This document shows, piece by piece, positions 1-8,581 of a stretch of 64,000 nt of DNA. The stretch comes from Rhizobium laguerreae. Lineage in GTDB: Bacteria > Pseudomonadota > Alphaproteobacteria > Rhizobiales > Rhizobiaceae. The stretch's first letter is position 1. The number at the start of each line of letters is the position of its first letter. The stretch covers positions 62,749-126,748 of the forward strand of contig NZ_MRDM01000017.1 in assembly GCF_002008165.1 (NCBI RefSeq), read 5' to 3'. A program made the translations under genes and the position numbers. The notes under the pieces were generated by a model. It worked only from the letters and a program-made list of their open reading frames with translations. It had not been told where the DNA came from and did no database searches.

Positions 1-391
1 CATTGTCCTCGATGGCGCTGACCTCGATGCCGGGACAGGCACGGCGGTATCGCGCCAGGAGATCGGAGAGCACATAGCCGGCGACAAGCGAGGTGACGCC
101 GATGTTCAGTGTGCCGGAGAGGGCGCTTTGCTGGCCGGAAAAGCTGGTCCGTGCATCGGAGACGGAGGCCAGGATCTTCGTCGCATGACGCAGGAACTGG
201 TGTCCGTTATGGGTGATTGTCAGGCCGCGTGGATGGCGCTCGAAGAGCTCGACGCCGAGGTCGGTTTCGAGCTCCTTCAGCGCTTCCGTCACCGAGGATT
301 GCGAGATCGAAAGGTTCTGTGCGGCTCGCGTCACCGAACCTTGTTCGGCGACGGCAACAAAATATTGAACCTGGCGAAGCGTGAAGGCCAT
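1..391 (-). CDS. LysR-family transcriptional regulator (N-terminal part, cut by window edge)
   Basis: About 130 residues of a LysR regulator are present. The start is the ATG at 389-391 on the minus strand, and the protein begins MAFTLRQVQYFVAVAEQGSV. Residues 3-60 form the winged helix-turn-helix (AAQNLSISQSSVTEALKELE) and a linker helix follows. The text from about residue 90 (SGTLNIGVTSL) is the start of the periplasmic-binding-like effector domain, which runs off the left edge. LysR proteins bind promoter DNA and respond to a small ligand. The ligand and target cannot be told because the C-terminus and the downstream gene are missing. The gene is divergent from the unknown gene at 571. 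Confidence 0.9.
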   Translation of the reverse strand, partial: MAFTLRQVQYFVAVAEQGSVTRAAQNLSISQSSVTEALKELETDLGVELFERHPRGLTITHNGHQFLRHATKILASVSDARTSFSGQQSALSGTLNIGVTSLVAGYVLSDLLARYRRACPGIEVSAIEDN

Positions 392-570
392 GGGGTTTTA
401 GAGCATGGCGGAACGGGCCGTGGCAAGCGGTCGGAAAAAGTGGACCTTTTTTGGTGTTTTCCTAAAATGGAGCGGGCTTCGCATGCCCACTTAAACTTTC
501 GGAAACGTCATTTCCTTAGCGTTCTCGGCACTTGTCCTGCGTTGGAGTTTCAGATGGCGGAGCAGTTGGC

Positions 571-1299
571 GTGAAGGCCTTACTGCGCATATTCCGGCCT
601 TCCCGGAAATTGGCAATCATCATTGGCGGACTCGCTCTTCTGACGGGCGTGTCCGGCGGTGCGGCGGTCTATGTCGGCAAGGACAGGCTGATCGGTGCAA
701 CTGGTGGTGGCTACGGGCTCGAATGCAGTGACGTCAACCTGGTGACGATCCGCAAGCAGGACCACGTCTGGGTGCGCAAATACATCAGGACCGAACCGAC
801 CGACGGGATGACGCGGGTCAAGACCGCACTTCGTGTCGCTCAAGCGGTTTATGCCGCGCAGAAGCCGGATCTGGTGCAGGTTGTGGTGCTCGACGAAAAC
901 GGACCGACGATGCGCGCCGATATTCGCGGCCGGGCGATCGGCGCTGATGTCGTCTATATCCCGCGTCCCGACAAGACGGTTCCCGGCCTCGACGACAAGT
1001 CCTATACAGCGCGCTACTACGACGGCAAGGCCAGCGAAAACGGGCTGTTCTTCGGCGAACGGATAGAGATGCCGTTCGACGAGATCGCCATGATCAGCGC
1101 CGCTTTCAAGGATCCCGAGGATTGCGTCGACCCGGTCGCGGTTGCCTCGACTAAAAGCGAGGAAAAGGGCAAGAAGGCCGCAGGCGGCGGGCATGGCGCA
1201 GCGCCGGCAGCAGAAAGCGAAGCCGCGCCGGCTGCAGGCGGCCACGGCGCAGATGCGCCGGCCGAAGAGCCGCCGGCTGAAGCCGCCAAGACCCACTGA
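571..1299 (+). CDS. conserved hypothetical membrane-anchored protein with Ala/Gly/His-rich tail
   Basis: I do not recognise a named family. The 242-residue protein has a basic N-terminus, one hydrophobic segment at about residues 13-33 (signal anchor or uncleaved signal), a compact middle domain with two Cys (GLECSDVN and DPEDCVDP) and a low-complexity tail rich in Ala, Gly, His, Glu and Pro. The two Cys could form a disulphide if the domain is periplasmic; that is inference. I chose the GTG at 571, with a GGAG-like site about 8 bases upstream; an in-frame TTG at 532 would add 13 residues. Codon use and the clean open frame support a real gene. It converges on lysS and ends at a shared hairpin. 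Confidence 0.7.
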   Translation: MKALLRIFRPSRKLAIIIGGLALLTGVSGGAAVYVGKDRLIGATGGGYGLECSDVNLVTIRKQDHVWVRKYIRTEPTDGMTRVKTALRVAQAVYAAQKPDLVQVVVLDENGPTMRADIRGRAIGADVVYIPRPDKTVPGLDDKSYTARYYDGKASENGLFFGERIEMPFDEIAMISAAFKDPEDCVDPVAVASTKSEEKGKKAAGGGHGAAPAAESEAAPAAGGHGADAPAEEPPAEAAKTH

Positions 1300-1314
1300 A
1301 CAGCTGGCATGAAA

Positions 1315-1350
1315 AAGCGGAGCGCCGGGAGGCACTCCGCTTGGCATTTT
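1315..1350. terminator. bidirectional hairpin terminator between the unknown gene and lysS
   Basis: The 8-base arms AAGCGGAG (1315-1322) and CTCCGCTT (1335-1342) enclose a 12-base loop. They are flanked by an A-run on the left and TTTT on the right, so the hairpin can end transcription from both convergent genes. Confidence 0.75.
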
Positions 1351-1365
1351 CGACCTGTCTTCCGG

Positions 1366-2862
1366 TCAGTCGGCCTTGCTGCGGCGGGCCGGGAAGAGGA
1401 TGACGTCGCGGATCGACGGTGCGTTGGTCAGCAGCATGATGAGACGGTCGACACCGATGCCGAGGCCACCTGCCGGCGGCATGCCCTGGTCGATCGCGTC
1501 GAGGAATTCCTCGTCCAGCTGCTTTTCCTTTTCGCCACGGGCATGCGCCTGTTCGAGCTGCTCGACCATGCGGCGGCGCTGCTCTTCGGGATCGTTGAGT
1601 TCCGAGAAGGCGTTGCCGAGTTCCCAGGCGTTGCAATAGGTCTCGAAGCGCTCGACGAGGCGCGGCTCGCCCGGCACTTCCTTGGCGAAGGGCGAGATAT
1701 CCTTCGGGAAATGCGTGACATGCGACGGCTGGATCAGCGTGGATTCAACCTTTTCCTCGAAGATGAAGGCGAGGCATTCACCCCAGGTCCAATCCTTCTC
1801 GACCGCGAAGCCGGCAGCCTTGGCGGCGGCGCGGGCCTCTTCATCGGTTTTGATGGCGCGGAAATCGATGCCGGTCGCTTCCTTGACGGCGTCGGGCATC
1901 GGCACGCGCTTGAACGGACCCTTGAAGGACATGGTCTTGTCGCCGAAGGGGAATTCCGTGGTGCCGTGAATGGAGAGCGCCAAGCTCTCGAACAGCCGCT
2001 CGACGAGGTCCATGATGTCCTCATAGTCGGCATAGGCCCAGTAACACTCCATCATAGTGAATTCGGGATTGTGCCGGGTGGAGACGCCTTCATTACGGAA
2101 GTTCCGGTTGATCTCGAAGACCTTGTCGGTCAGCCCCGAAACCAGCGTACGCTTCAGGAACAGTTCCGGCGCGATGCGCAGGTACATGTCGAGCTTCAAC
2201 GTGTTGTGATGCGTCTTGAACGGCTCGGCGGTGGCGCCGCCATAGACCGAATGCAGCATCGGCGTCTCGACTTCCAGGAAGCCGTCATTTTCCATGAAGC
2301 GGCGGATGCCGGAGAGGATCTTCGAGCGCTGCTGGAAGCGGAGCTTCGAATCCTCGTTGGTCATGATGTCGAGATGGCGCTTGCGATATCGCAGCTCGAT
2401 GTCGGAGAGGCCGTGCCACTTTTCCGGCATCGGCAGCAGCGACTTCGTCAGCATGGTGATCGTCTGCGCGTTGATCGTCAGCTCGCCGCGCTTGGTGCGG
2501 CGTACGATGCCGGTGACGCCGATGATGTCGCCGATGTCGATCATCGGCAGAAGCGCACGGGCTTCTTCCGGGGTGGTGTCCTTGTGACTGAAAATCTGGA
2601 TCTTGCCGCCGGCATCGTGGATGTCCATGAACATGCCGGAGTTGCGCGATGAGTAGACGCGGCCGGCGACGGTGACGACATCCTGCGTCTCGACGTCAGG
2701 TTCCAGGTTCTCATATTTCGCGATGAGCTCGGCATTGGTCATCGTGCGGTGGAAATGCGCCGGATAGACCTCGCCGATCTGCTCACGCAGCAGCTTCAGC
2801 TTCTGGGCGCGCACTTCCGTCGCGTCGGAGGAAAGGGTGTTTTCGGTCTTGTTGTCAGCCAC
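1366..2862 (-). CDS. lysS: lysyl-tRNA synthetase, class II
   Basis: Charges tRNA-Lys with lysine in the cytoplasm. The 498-residue length fits bacterial class II LysRS. An N-terminal OB-fold anticodon-binding domain (about residues 55-150, with VAGRVYSSRNSGMFMDI) precedes the class II catalytic core. Motif 2 reads FRNEGVSTRHNPEFTMME and motif 3 reads GLGIGVDRLIMLL near the C-terminus. The start is a GTG at 2862 with AGAGGA 7-8 bases upstream; the protein starts MADNKTEN. It lies 22 bases downstream of gltX on the same strand, so the two synthetases are probably co-transcribed. Confidence 0.97.
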   Translation of the reverse strand: MADNKTENTLSSDATEVRAQKLKLLREQIGEVYPAHFHRTMTNAELIAKYENLEPDVETQDVVTVAGRVYSSRNSGMFMDIHDAGGKIQIFSHKDTTPEEARALLPMIDIGDIIGVTGIVRRTKRGELTINAQTITMLTKSLLPMPEKWHGLSDIELRYRKRHLDIMTNEDSKLRFQQRSKILSGIRRFMENDGFLEVETPMLHSVYGGATAEPFKTHHNTLKLDMYLRIAPELFLKRTLVSGLTDKVFEINRNFRNEGVSTRHNPEFTMMECYWAYADYEDIMDLVERLFESLALSIHGTTEFPFGDKTMSFKGPFKRVPMPDAVKEATGIDFRAIKTDEEARAAAKAAGFAVEKDWTWGECLAFIFEEKVESTLIQPSHVTHFPKDISPFAKEVPGEPRLVERFETYCNAWELGNAFSELNDPEEQRRRMVEQLEQAHARGEKEKQLDEEFLDAIDQGMPPAGGLGIGVDRLIMLLTNAPSIRDVILFPARRSKAD

Positions 2863-2884
2863 TGTCGAAATCCTCTGACTGTTC

Positions 2885-4351
2885 TTACTTCGAGCCGACG
2901 AGGGCGGCGACCGCCTGCGAGGCGAGCTTCAGGCGCTGACGCACAACGGACCGGCCGAGGATCGCCATGGAATCGAAGAGCGGCAGCGAGCGCGACGAGC
3001 CGGACACGGCGACGAAGAGCGGCGAGACCACGACCTTCAGCTTCTTGCCCATGCGGTCGGCGATCGCGCGCAATTCGGCTTCGATCGTCTCGACGTTCCA
3101 TTCCAGGATCTTTTCGAGATCCGGCTGAACGGTGTTGAGGATCTCCAGGATCTCTTCCGGCGGCGACTTGATCTTGGCGAAGTCGGAGGGCTGCAGGCCG
3201 AGATCGGATTTCAGCAGGAAGCCGGCAAGATCGGGCAGGTCGCCGAGCTTGGAAATGCGTGTCTGCGACAGGCGCAGGCCTTCCTTCAAGCGATCGTTTT
3301 CCATTGCCCAAGTCAGCACGCGCGCCTGGAATTCCTCTTCCGACAGTTTCTCGCGGATCCAGCGGCCGTTCAGCCAGTCAAGCTTCTGAATGTCGAAGAT
3401 CGCGCCGGCCTTGGAGAGGTTCTCCGGATCGAACTTCTGGGACAGATCTTCCATCGTCAGGAGCTCTTCGCCTTCGGCGATCTGGATGAAGAACAGGCCG
3501 AGGAAGTTCATCAGCGCTTCCGGGATATAGCCGAGCGCGGAGTAATAGGAGATCGAAGTCGGGTTCTTGCGCTTCGACAGCTTCGACTTGTCGGCGTTGC
3601 GCATCAGCGACAGATGCATGAAGACCGGCTGCTCCCAACCGAAGTAGCGATAGAGCAGGATATGCTTCGGCACCGAAGCCAGCCATTCCTCGCCGCGGGC
3701 CACATGAGTGATCTTCATCAGATGGTCGTCGATGACGTTGGCCATATGATAGGTCGGCATGCCGTCGGCCTTGACGAGGACCTGCATGTCGACCGAATCC
3801 CACGGGATGCTGACATCGCCATAGACGCCGTCGGTAAAGTCGCAGGAGCCTTCGCCCGGGATCTTCATGCGGATGACGGTCGTCTCGCCGGCAGCCATGC
3901 GCGAGGTGACCTCTTCGGCCGCAAGATTCAGGCAGAGGCCGTCATATTTCGGTGGCTTGCCGGCGGCACGCTGGGTTTCGCGCATCTGTTCCAGGCGCGC
4001 GGGCGTGCAGAAACAGCGGAAAGCATGGCCCTTGTCCAGCAGCTCCTGTCCATAGGGCTGGTACATCGGCTTGCGATCGGACTGGCGATAGGGGCCGTAG
4101 GGACCGCCAATATCAGGGCCTTCCTTCCATTCCAACCCGCACCACTTCAGTGCGTCCAACACCTTCGTTTCGAATTCAGGGGTCGAGCGCGTCGCATCTG
4201 TATCCTCGATGCGCAGGATGAACTCGCCGCCGTGCTTCTTGGCGAAAAGGTAGTTGAAGAGAGCGATGTAAGCGGTGCCGACATGCGGCTCGCCGGTCGG
4301 CGAGGGAGCGATGCGGACGCGGACGCCGGTGGCTGTCCCGGAAACTGTCAT
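2885..4351 (-). CDS. gltX: glutamyl-tRNA synthetase
   Basis: Charges tRNA-Glu; in organisms without glutaminyl-tRNA synthetase it may also mischarge tRNA-Gln for the GatCAB route. The 488-residue class I synthetase has the HIGH-type signature RIAPSPTGEPHVGTAY at residues 12-27 and the KMSKS-type loop as KLSKRKNP, a variant usual in this family. The C-terminal helical anticodon-binding region follows. The start is ATG at 4351; the Shine-Dalgarno is weak. It is first gene of a probable gltX-lysS pair. Rhizobia often carry two gltX copies, so this may be one of two. Confidence 0.96.
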   Translation of the reverse strand: MTVSGTATGVRVRIAPSPTGEPHVGTAYIALFNYLFAKKHGGEFILRIEDTDATRSTPEFETKVLDALKWCGLEWKEGPDIGGPYGPYRQSDRKPMYQPYGQELLDKGHAFRCFCTPARLEQMRETQRAAGKPPKYDGLCLNLAAEEVTSRMAAGETTVIRMKIPGEGSCDFTDGVYGDVSIPWDSVDMQVLVKADGMPTYHMANVIDDHLMKITHVARGEEWLASVPKHILLYRYFGWEQPVFMHLSLMRNADKSKLSKRKNPTSISYYSALGYIPEALMNFLGLFFIQIAEGEELLTMEDLSQKFDPENLSKAGAIFDIQKLDWLNGRWIREKLSEEEFQARVLTWAMENDRLKEGLRLSQTRISKLGDLPDLAGFLLKSDLGLQPSDFAKIKSPPEEILEILNTVQPDLEKILEWNVETIEAELRAIADRMGKKLKVVVSPLFVAVSGSSRSLPLFDSMAILGRSVVRQRLKLASQAVAALVGSK

Positions 4352-4558
4352 TGTGTGTGCCCGTCAATGAATGCCGGACGGCTTTCATCGGAAAGCGACG
4401 TTCGGCCGGAAGGATGCAGATAGCTTCATCGGCAAACCGGCCGGAAAAAGGGCATGCGCCCGCACTATCCGCCGATCGTCCGTTCGGCTGGCCTTAGGCC
4501 ATATTCAACCGGGCGCGTCAAGAAAAACCACGCCCGCAAAGGCCTGATAGCGGTGCGT

Positions 4559-4586
4559 GAGGGCGCGCCGGTTCCGCCGCGCCCTC
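4559..4586. other. GC-rich stem-loop downstream of the terC gene
   Basis: Arms GAGGGCGCG (4559-4567) and CGCGCCCTC (4578-4586) form a perfect 9-bp stem with a 10-base loop just past the stop of the TerC gene. There is no U-run, so it may be a weak terminator or a 3'-end stabilising hairpin rather than a classical terminator. Confidence 0.45.
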
Positions 4587-4597
4587 CTGTCCAAGCC

Positions 4598-5347
4598 TCA
4601 ATGCGCGGCATCGCGTTTGCGTTTGCGGGCGTTGCGCGCGAACATGTTCAGCACCTCGACCAGCGCCGAGAAGGCCATGGCGGCGTAGACGTAGCCCTTC
4701 GGCACGTGGAAGCCCATGCCATCGGCGATCAGTGTCGTACCGATCATCAGCAGGAAGGCGAGCGCCAGCATGACGATCGTCGGATTCCGCTCGATGAAGT
4801 TGGCAAGCGGCGTCGCGGCGACCAGCATGACGGTGACGGCGGCAACGACGGCGACCACCATGATCGGCAGATGCGGCGTCATACCGACGGCGGTGATGAT
4901 GCTGTCGACGGAGAAGACGAGGTCGAGCAGCAGGATCTGGCCGATGGCCGATGCAAAGCCTGTCGTGGCCGAACTTGCGATGAAGTCCTCGCCGTGATCT
5001 TCCGGATCGACGCTGTGGTGGATTTCCTTGGTGGCCTTCCAGACGAGGAACAGACCGCCGGCAATCAGGATCAGATCCTTCCAGGAGAAACCGTGGCCGA
5101 AGGCTTCAAACAGCGGTTCGGTCAGTTGCACGATCCAGGCGATGGTGCCGAGCAGGACGAGACGCATGACGAGCGCAAGGCCGATGCCGATCTTGCGGGC
5201 CTTCTCGCGGTGCTCGGGCGGAAGTTTGTTGGTGAGAATGGAAATGAAGATCAGGTTGTCGATCCCGAGAACGACTTCCATCACCACCAGCGTGATGAGC
5301 GCCACCCAGGCGGCCGGATCCTGAATGAGCGTCATGATTTCCTGCAT
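4598..5347 (-). CDS. TerC family integral membrane protein
   Basis: A 249-residue polytopic inner-membrane protein with seven or so hydrophobic segments. It has the TerC signatures [20 protein letters not shown] near the N-terminus and [16 protein letters not shown] in the middle, where acidic residues inside membrane helices are the family hallmark. Members have been linked to tellurite resistance and, in other bacteria, manganese export. I chose ATG 5347 (MQEIMTLIQ) about 10 bases after AAGGGG; ATG 5353 is an alternative two codons earlier. The C-terminus is short and basic. I looked for a yybP-ykoY manganese riboswitch upstream and did not find its conserved motifs. Confidence 0.9.
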   Translation of the reverse strand: MQEIMTLIQDPAAWVALITLVVMEVVLGIDNLIFISILTNKLPPEHREKARKIGIGLALVMRLVLLGTIAWIVQLTEPLFEAFGHGFSWKDLILIAGGLFLVWKATKEIHHSVDPEDHGEDFIASSATTGFASAIGQILLLDLVFSVDSIITAVGMTPHLPIMVVAVVAAVTVMLVAATPLANFIERNPTIVMLALAFLLMIGTTLIADGMGFHVPKGYVYAAMAFSALVEVLNMFARNARKRKRDAAH

Positions 5348-5462
5348 CAGCATATATCCCCTTTGCGTCACATGAGTAGTAACGCCCGCTATGTAATGTC
5401 GCCGGCCTGCCAGGCAAGCGCCGCAAGGGGGTATACGAAACCGATGTGAATTTTATTCCCCA

Positions 5463-5510
5463 GAACAGGATGATTTAAGGCCGGGGCGGCCTTAAATTTG
5501 AATCCTGTTC
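5463..5510. repeat. nested inverted repeat in intergenic space
   Basis: Outer arms GAACAGGAT (5463-5471) and ATCCTGTTC (5502-5510) enclose inner arms TTAAGGCC (5475-5482) and GGCCTTAA (5488-5495). The two-tier perfect pairing predicts a long cruciform or RNA hairpin. It sits immediately beside the second palindromic unit at 5525. Confidence 0.75.
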
Positions 5511-5524
5511 CAGATTAAAGAGTT

Positions 5525-5574
5525 AGAGCATGATGTCGTCCGAAAACCGCTGACATTTTTCGGCATCATGCTCT
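5525..5574. repeat. rhizobial palindromic intergenic repeat overlapping the AraC stop codon
   Basis: Perfect 11-base arms AGAGCATGATG (5525-5535) and CATCATGCTCT (5564-5574) enclose a second pair, CCGAAAA (5540-5546) and TTTTTCGG (5556-5563). From memory, near-identical units are very common between genes in Rhizobium genomes; I could not search this. The right arm supplies the stop codon (5566-5568) and last codons of the AraC-family gene. Confidence 0.75.
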
Positions 5575-6405
5575 GACCGGCAACCAGATTTCGGTGACGC
5601 CCATGCCGGTATAGGGGTCGAAGCGCTCGTCGTAGCGTTCGAACATGTCGGGTGTCTCGCCGTGCTCCAGGCCTGAGGTTGGCCACCATGCGCCAAATAT
5701 CCGGTTCATGGTCGCCGGAATGCCGGAGACATGGCCGCGATGGGCAAAGACGACGTAACGCTGGCCCGGAAGCTTGAGCGTTGCAAAATCCGCCGGCAGA
5801 TCGCCGGCATCGGAAATTTCAACCGCGGCCAGATAGCGGAATTTCTCTGCTTCACCATCGATATGGGTGCAGATGCCGTAGGCGACGTTGCCTTTCTGGC
5901 CGGAGATATGACCGAAATGGGCATTGAATTTCTGCCAGAGGGAGGGGATGGCGGCATTGCCGCCATAGGGGTAGGTCTCCTGCAAGCCGGCAAACAGCAT
6001 CGGTTGAAGGGTTTCGAAGCGGGGCGGTTCGAGGTCGTTGAGGTGGGCGGGGTCCATTCTGATCGGCTCCAGCAAGACAAGGTTACGGGCGTGCCCTTGT
6101 CTGCGCACCGCATCCGGCGTCATGCCGAACTGGTCGCGGAAGGCACGGGTGAAGGCTTCGTGCGAGCCGTAGCCGGCGCAAAGCGCAACCTCGAGAATGG
6201 TGGATGAACCGCCGACCAGTGTCGGGACGGCGCGGCTGAGGCGGCGCCCTCTTATATAGCCGCTGATCGAGTGGCCGGTGACGAGCCCGAAGACGCGCGA
6301 CAGATGGTAGCGCGACAATCCGGCTGCTTCCGATATCTCTTCCAGCGATATATCGCTTTCGAAATGGCTCTCGATGAACCAGATCGCCCGTCCGACGGCG
6401 CTCAT
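5566..6405 (-). CDS. AraC-family regulator with C-terminal GyrI-like effector domain
   Basis: A 279-residue regulator. Residues about 1-105 hold the two AraC helix-turn-helix units (ISLEEISEAAGLSRYHLSRVF and the second around FGMTPDAVRRQG). Residues about 120-279 resemble the GyrI-like small-molecule-binding domain found in Rob, SoxS-type and BmrR-type regulators. HTH-first order with a GyrI tail is typical of drug- or xenobiotic-responsive activators. The start is ATG 6405 (MSAVGRAIWF) after GGGGAG; upstream in-frame starts lack a ribosome site. It lies beside the TetR and efflux genes, consistent with a drug-response role, but no target is shown. Confidence 0.88.
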   Translation of the reverse strand: MSAVGRAIWFIESHFESDISLEEISEAAGLSRYHLSRVFGLVTGHSISGYIRGRRLSRAVPTLVGGSSTILEVALCAGYGSHEAFTRAFRDQFGMTPDAVRRQGHARNLVLLEPIRMDPAHLNDLEPPRFETLQPMLFAGLQETYPYGGNAAIPSLWQKFNAHFGHISGQKGNVAYGICTHIDGEAEKFRYLAAVEISDAGDLPADFATLKLPGQRYVVFAHRGHVSGIPATMNRIFGAWWPTSGLEHGETPDMFERYDERFDPYTGMGVTEIWLPVRA

Positions 6406-6510
6406 TCTCACTCCCCTGGTTGCGGCTTCTTCTTTAAAGAAAAGCCGGCAGCCGGGTTTGATCGTAGTTGCGGAATTTTGGCCGATGGAGGACAGCAATC
6501 AAGGGTGCAG

Positions 6511-7191
6511 TCAGGCCGTCTCGTGCCGGCGCGCGCCGTAGGCGGCCATGAAGACCCGGATCGCGCCGCGGATGACGCGCTCGATTTCGTCAAGCGGCGG
6601 CGGCTCTTCCATGCTTCCGAACAGGCGCAGCTTGAAGAAACTGCCGCTGGCAAGATCGAGAAACTGGCCGGCGGCGAGATCGATGTCATCGATCTCGAGT
6701 GTGCCTTCGGCGATATGGCGTTCCAGGAAATCGCGCATGATGGTGCGCAGATTGACCGGCCCCTTGAAGAAGCGTTGACAGAGCTCAGGCATGCGGTCTC
6801 GAACGCCGAGCACGGTGCGCATCGCGCTGATGACCTTTTCATCGGTCATATGGGTAACGAAGCTTATCCCGAATTCGTACAGGCCGGCTTCGGGATCGTC
6901 ATGTTCGGCAAGCGCCGTGCGCACAGCCGCCACGAAGGCGGCGCGCTCGGTCTCGATCATCGCCGAAAACAGTTCTTCCTTGTTGGTGAAATAGACGTAG
7001 AGCGTTCCCTTGGAGACTCCGGCCTCGCGGGTCACGTCGTTCATGCTGGCGGCGTCGAAGCCCATCTTCATGAAGACGCGCTTGGCGCCGGCGAGGATCT
7101 GCTGGCGCTTGGCCGGATCTTCGCCTGCGGCAAATCGGCCTCCGGCAGCGGGAGGACTGAATACGGCGGCGTGGTCGGGTGTCAGCGTCAT
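6511..7191 (-). CDS. TetR-family repressor, probably of the adjacent efflux pair
   Basis: A 226-residue TetR regulator. The N-terminal DNA-binding domain reads RQQILAGAKRVFMKMGFD, then MNDVTREAGVSKGTLYVYF at about residues 45-63, the canonical TetR helix-turn-helix. The C-terminal ligand domain is typical of the AcrR type. The start is ATG 7191 (MTLTPDH) after AGAGGA. It is divergent from the emrA-like gene across 151 bases holding two inverted repeats, a layout that predicts autoregulation and repression of the pump until an inducer binds. Confidence 0.92.
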   Translation of the reverse strand: MTLTPDHAAVFSPPAAGGRFAAGEDPAKRQQILAGAKRVFMKMGFDAASMNDVTREAGVSKGTLYVYFTNKEELFSAMIETERAAFVAAVRTALAEHDDPEAGLYEFGISFVTHMTDEKVISAMRTVLGVRDRMPELCQRFFKGPVNLRTIMRDFLERHIAEGTLEIDDIDLAAGQFLDLASGSFFKLRLFGSMEEPPPLDEIERVIRGAIRVFMAAYGARRHETA

Positions 7192-7238
7192 GTCCTCTTC
7201 ACCGTGTTGACGGTTTCGCATGTTCTTTAAAAGAAATC

Positions 7239-7252
7239 GAACCGATTGGTTC
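7239..7252. promoter_or_regulatory. inverted repeat, candidate TetR operator 1
   Basis: GAACC (7239-7243) and GGTTC (7248-7252) are separated by four bases, 48 bases upstream of the TetR start. Its half-site resembles that of the second operator at 7290. Confidence 0.5.
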
Positions 7253-7289
7253 TATGCATCTTGATATGACGATAAAACAGGTTTAAGTC

Positions 7290-7311
7290 AACTGAACCGA
7301 ACCGTTCAGTT
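7290..7311. promoter_or_regulatory. inverted repeat, candidate TetR operator 2
   Basis: Perfect 8-base arms AACTGAAC (7290-7297) and GTTCAGTT (7304-7311) with a six-base centre lie 31 bases before the emrA-like start. Size and position fit a TetR operator overlapping the pump promoter. Confidence 0.65.
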
Positions 7312-7342
7312 CGATTATTTACTCCAGATCGGTAAAGTGGCC

Positions 7343-8554
7343 ATGTCGAGCAACCAGAAGAGCAACGTCGCGCGTATCGTCAGCGAAAACGCCGGGACCG
7401 AAGAGGTAAAGGCCGATGTCGCGGCCGTAGAAGCTCCGACGGCGGAAGCCCGCGAAGTTCCTTCAGCTCCCGCGCAGTCGGCGCCGGCTTCGGTCACCGC
7501 ACCCGCGGCTGCGAAGAAGCGCCGCAGCCTTGTGCTGCCGATCGTCGTGCTCGCCCTTCTCGCGGGCGGCGGCTGGTATGGTTACGAATGGTGGACGAAC
7601 GGCCGCTTCATGGTGTCGACCGACGACGCCTATATCGAAGGCGATATCGCAACGATTTCGCCGAAGGTCACGGGCTACGTGGCGAAGGTGAACGTTGTCG
7701 CCAACCAGGAAGTCAAAGCGGGCGACGTTCTTGCCACGCTTGATAACGGCGACTATCAGAACGCCCTCGACTTGGCCCAGGCCCAGATCGTCACCGAACA
7801 GCTTTCTCTGCAGCGTATCGACGCGCAGATCGAAGGCGCGAATGCGAGCCTCGTGCAGGCGCAGGCGCAGAAGGTGGCACTCGAAGCGGCCGTTCGCGGT
7901 GCCGAGATCACCCAGAAGCGCCAGAGCGACCTTCAGGCGAAGTCGGTCGGCACCGCCGCCGATCTCGACAACGCCAATATCGCCCTCGACCAGGCCAAGG
8001 CCAACCTTGCTGGCGGTGACGCCAACATCACCGCCGCACAGGCCAACATCACCATCCTCCAGGCCCAGCGCAAGGAAGCCGAAGGCTCGGTCCGTTCGCT
8101 TGAGATCTCGCGCGACAAGGCCGTCCGTGACCTTTCCTTCACCGTGCTCAAGGCGCCTTATGACGGGATTGTCGGCAACCGCTCCGTCCAGGAAGGCGAC
8201 CTCGTCTCTCCCGGCCAGCGCCTGATGGCGCTCGTTCCGGTGCGCCAGCTCTACATCGACGCCAATTTCAAGGAAACGCAGATCCAGCATCTGGTGCCGG
8301 GCTCGAAGGTCAACGTCCATGTCGATGCCTATGACGACCATCCGATCGTCGGCATCGTCGAGTCGATCTCGCCGGCTTCCGGCTCGGTCTTTTCGCTGCT
8401 GCCGCCGGAAAACGCTACCGGCAACTTCACCAAGGTGATCCAGCGCGTGCCGGTGCGCATTGCGCTGCCGCAGGATGCACTCGACAGCGGCCGTCTGCGC
8501 GCGGGCCTGAGCGTCGTCGTCGATGTCGACACCCGTACGGCGCCGAGCAAGTAA
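7343..8554 (+). CDS. HlyD/EmrA-type membrane fusion protein of an efflux pump
   Basis: A 403-residue periplasmic adaptor. It has a cytoplasmic Ala/Glu-rich N-terminus of about 55 residues, one membrane helix (LVLPIVVLALLAGGGWYGY, about residues 60-78), a biotinyl-lipoyl-like half (DDAYIEGDIATISPKVTG), a coiled-coil hairpin at about 125-240, and the second lipoyl/beta-barrel half (LKAPYDGIVGN). This is the EmrA order: it links the MFS pump to an outer-membrane channel. The start chosen is ATG 7343; GTG 7337 is in frame two codons earlier. It is followed after 27 bases by the emrB-like gene and is probably controlled by the divergent TetR. Confidence 0.93.
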   Translation: MSSNQKSNVARIVSENAGTEEVKADVAAVEAPTAEAREVPSAPAQSAPASVTAPAAAKKRRSLVLPIVVLALLAGGGWYGYEWWTNGRFMVSTDDAYIEGDIATISPKVTGYVAKVNVVANQEVKAGDVLATLDNGDYQNALDLAQAQIVTEQLSLQRIDAQIEGANASLVQAQAQKVALEAAVRGAEITQKRQSDLQAKSVGTAADLDNANIALDQAKANLAGGDANITAAQANITILQAQRKEAEGSVRSLEISRDKAVRDLSFTVLKAPYDGIVGNRSVQEGDLVSPGQRLMALVPVRQLYIDANFKETQIQHLVPGSKVNVHVDAYDDHPIVGIVESISPASGSVFSLLPPENATGNFTKVIQRVPVRIALPQDALDSGRLRAGLSVVVDVDTRTAPSK

Positions 8555-8581
8555 GCCTTCAGGAAAGGCAGAGGTGATCTG

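Noticed and set aside
1309-2652. Long open frame antisense to lysS
   Set aside because: It is a shadow frame in GC-rich coding DNA; the lysS product has all class II motifs and the antisense product resembles nothing.
5348-5462. yybP-ykoY manganese riboswitch before the TerC gene
   Set aside because: The conserved internal-loop sequences were not seen; only a normal ribosome site is present.
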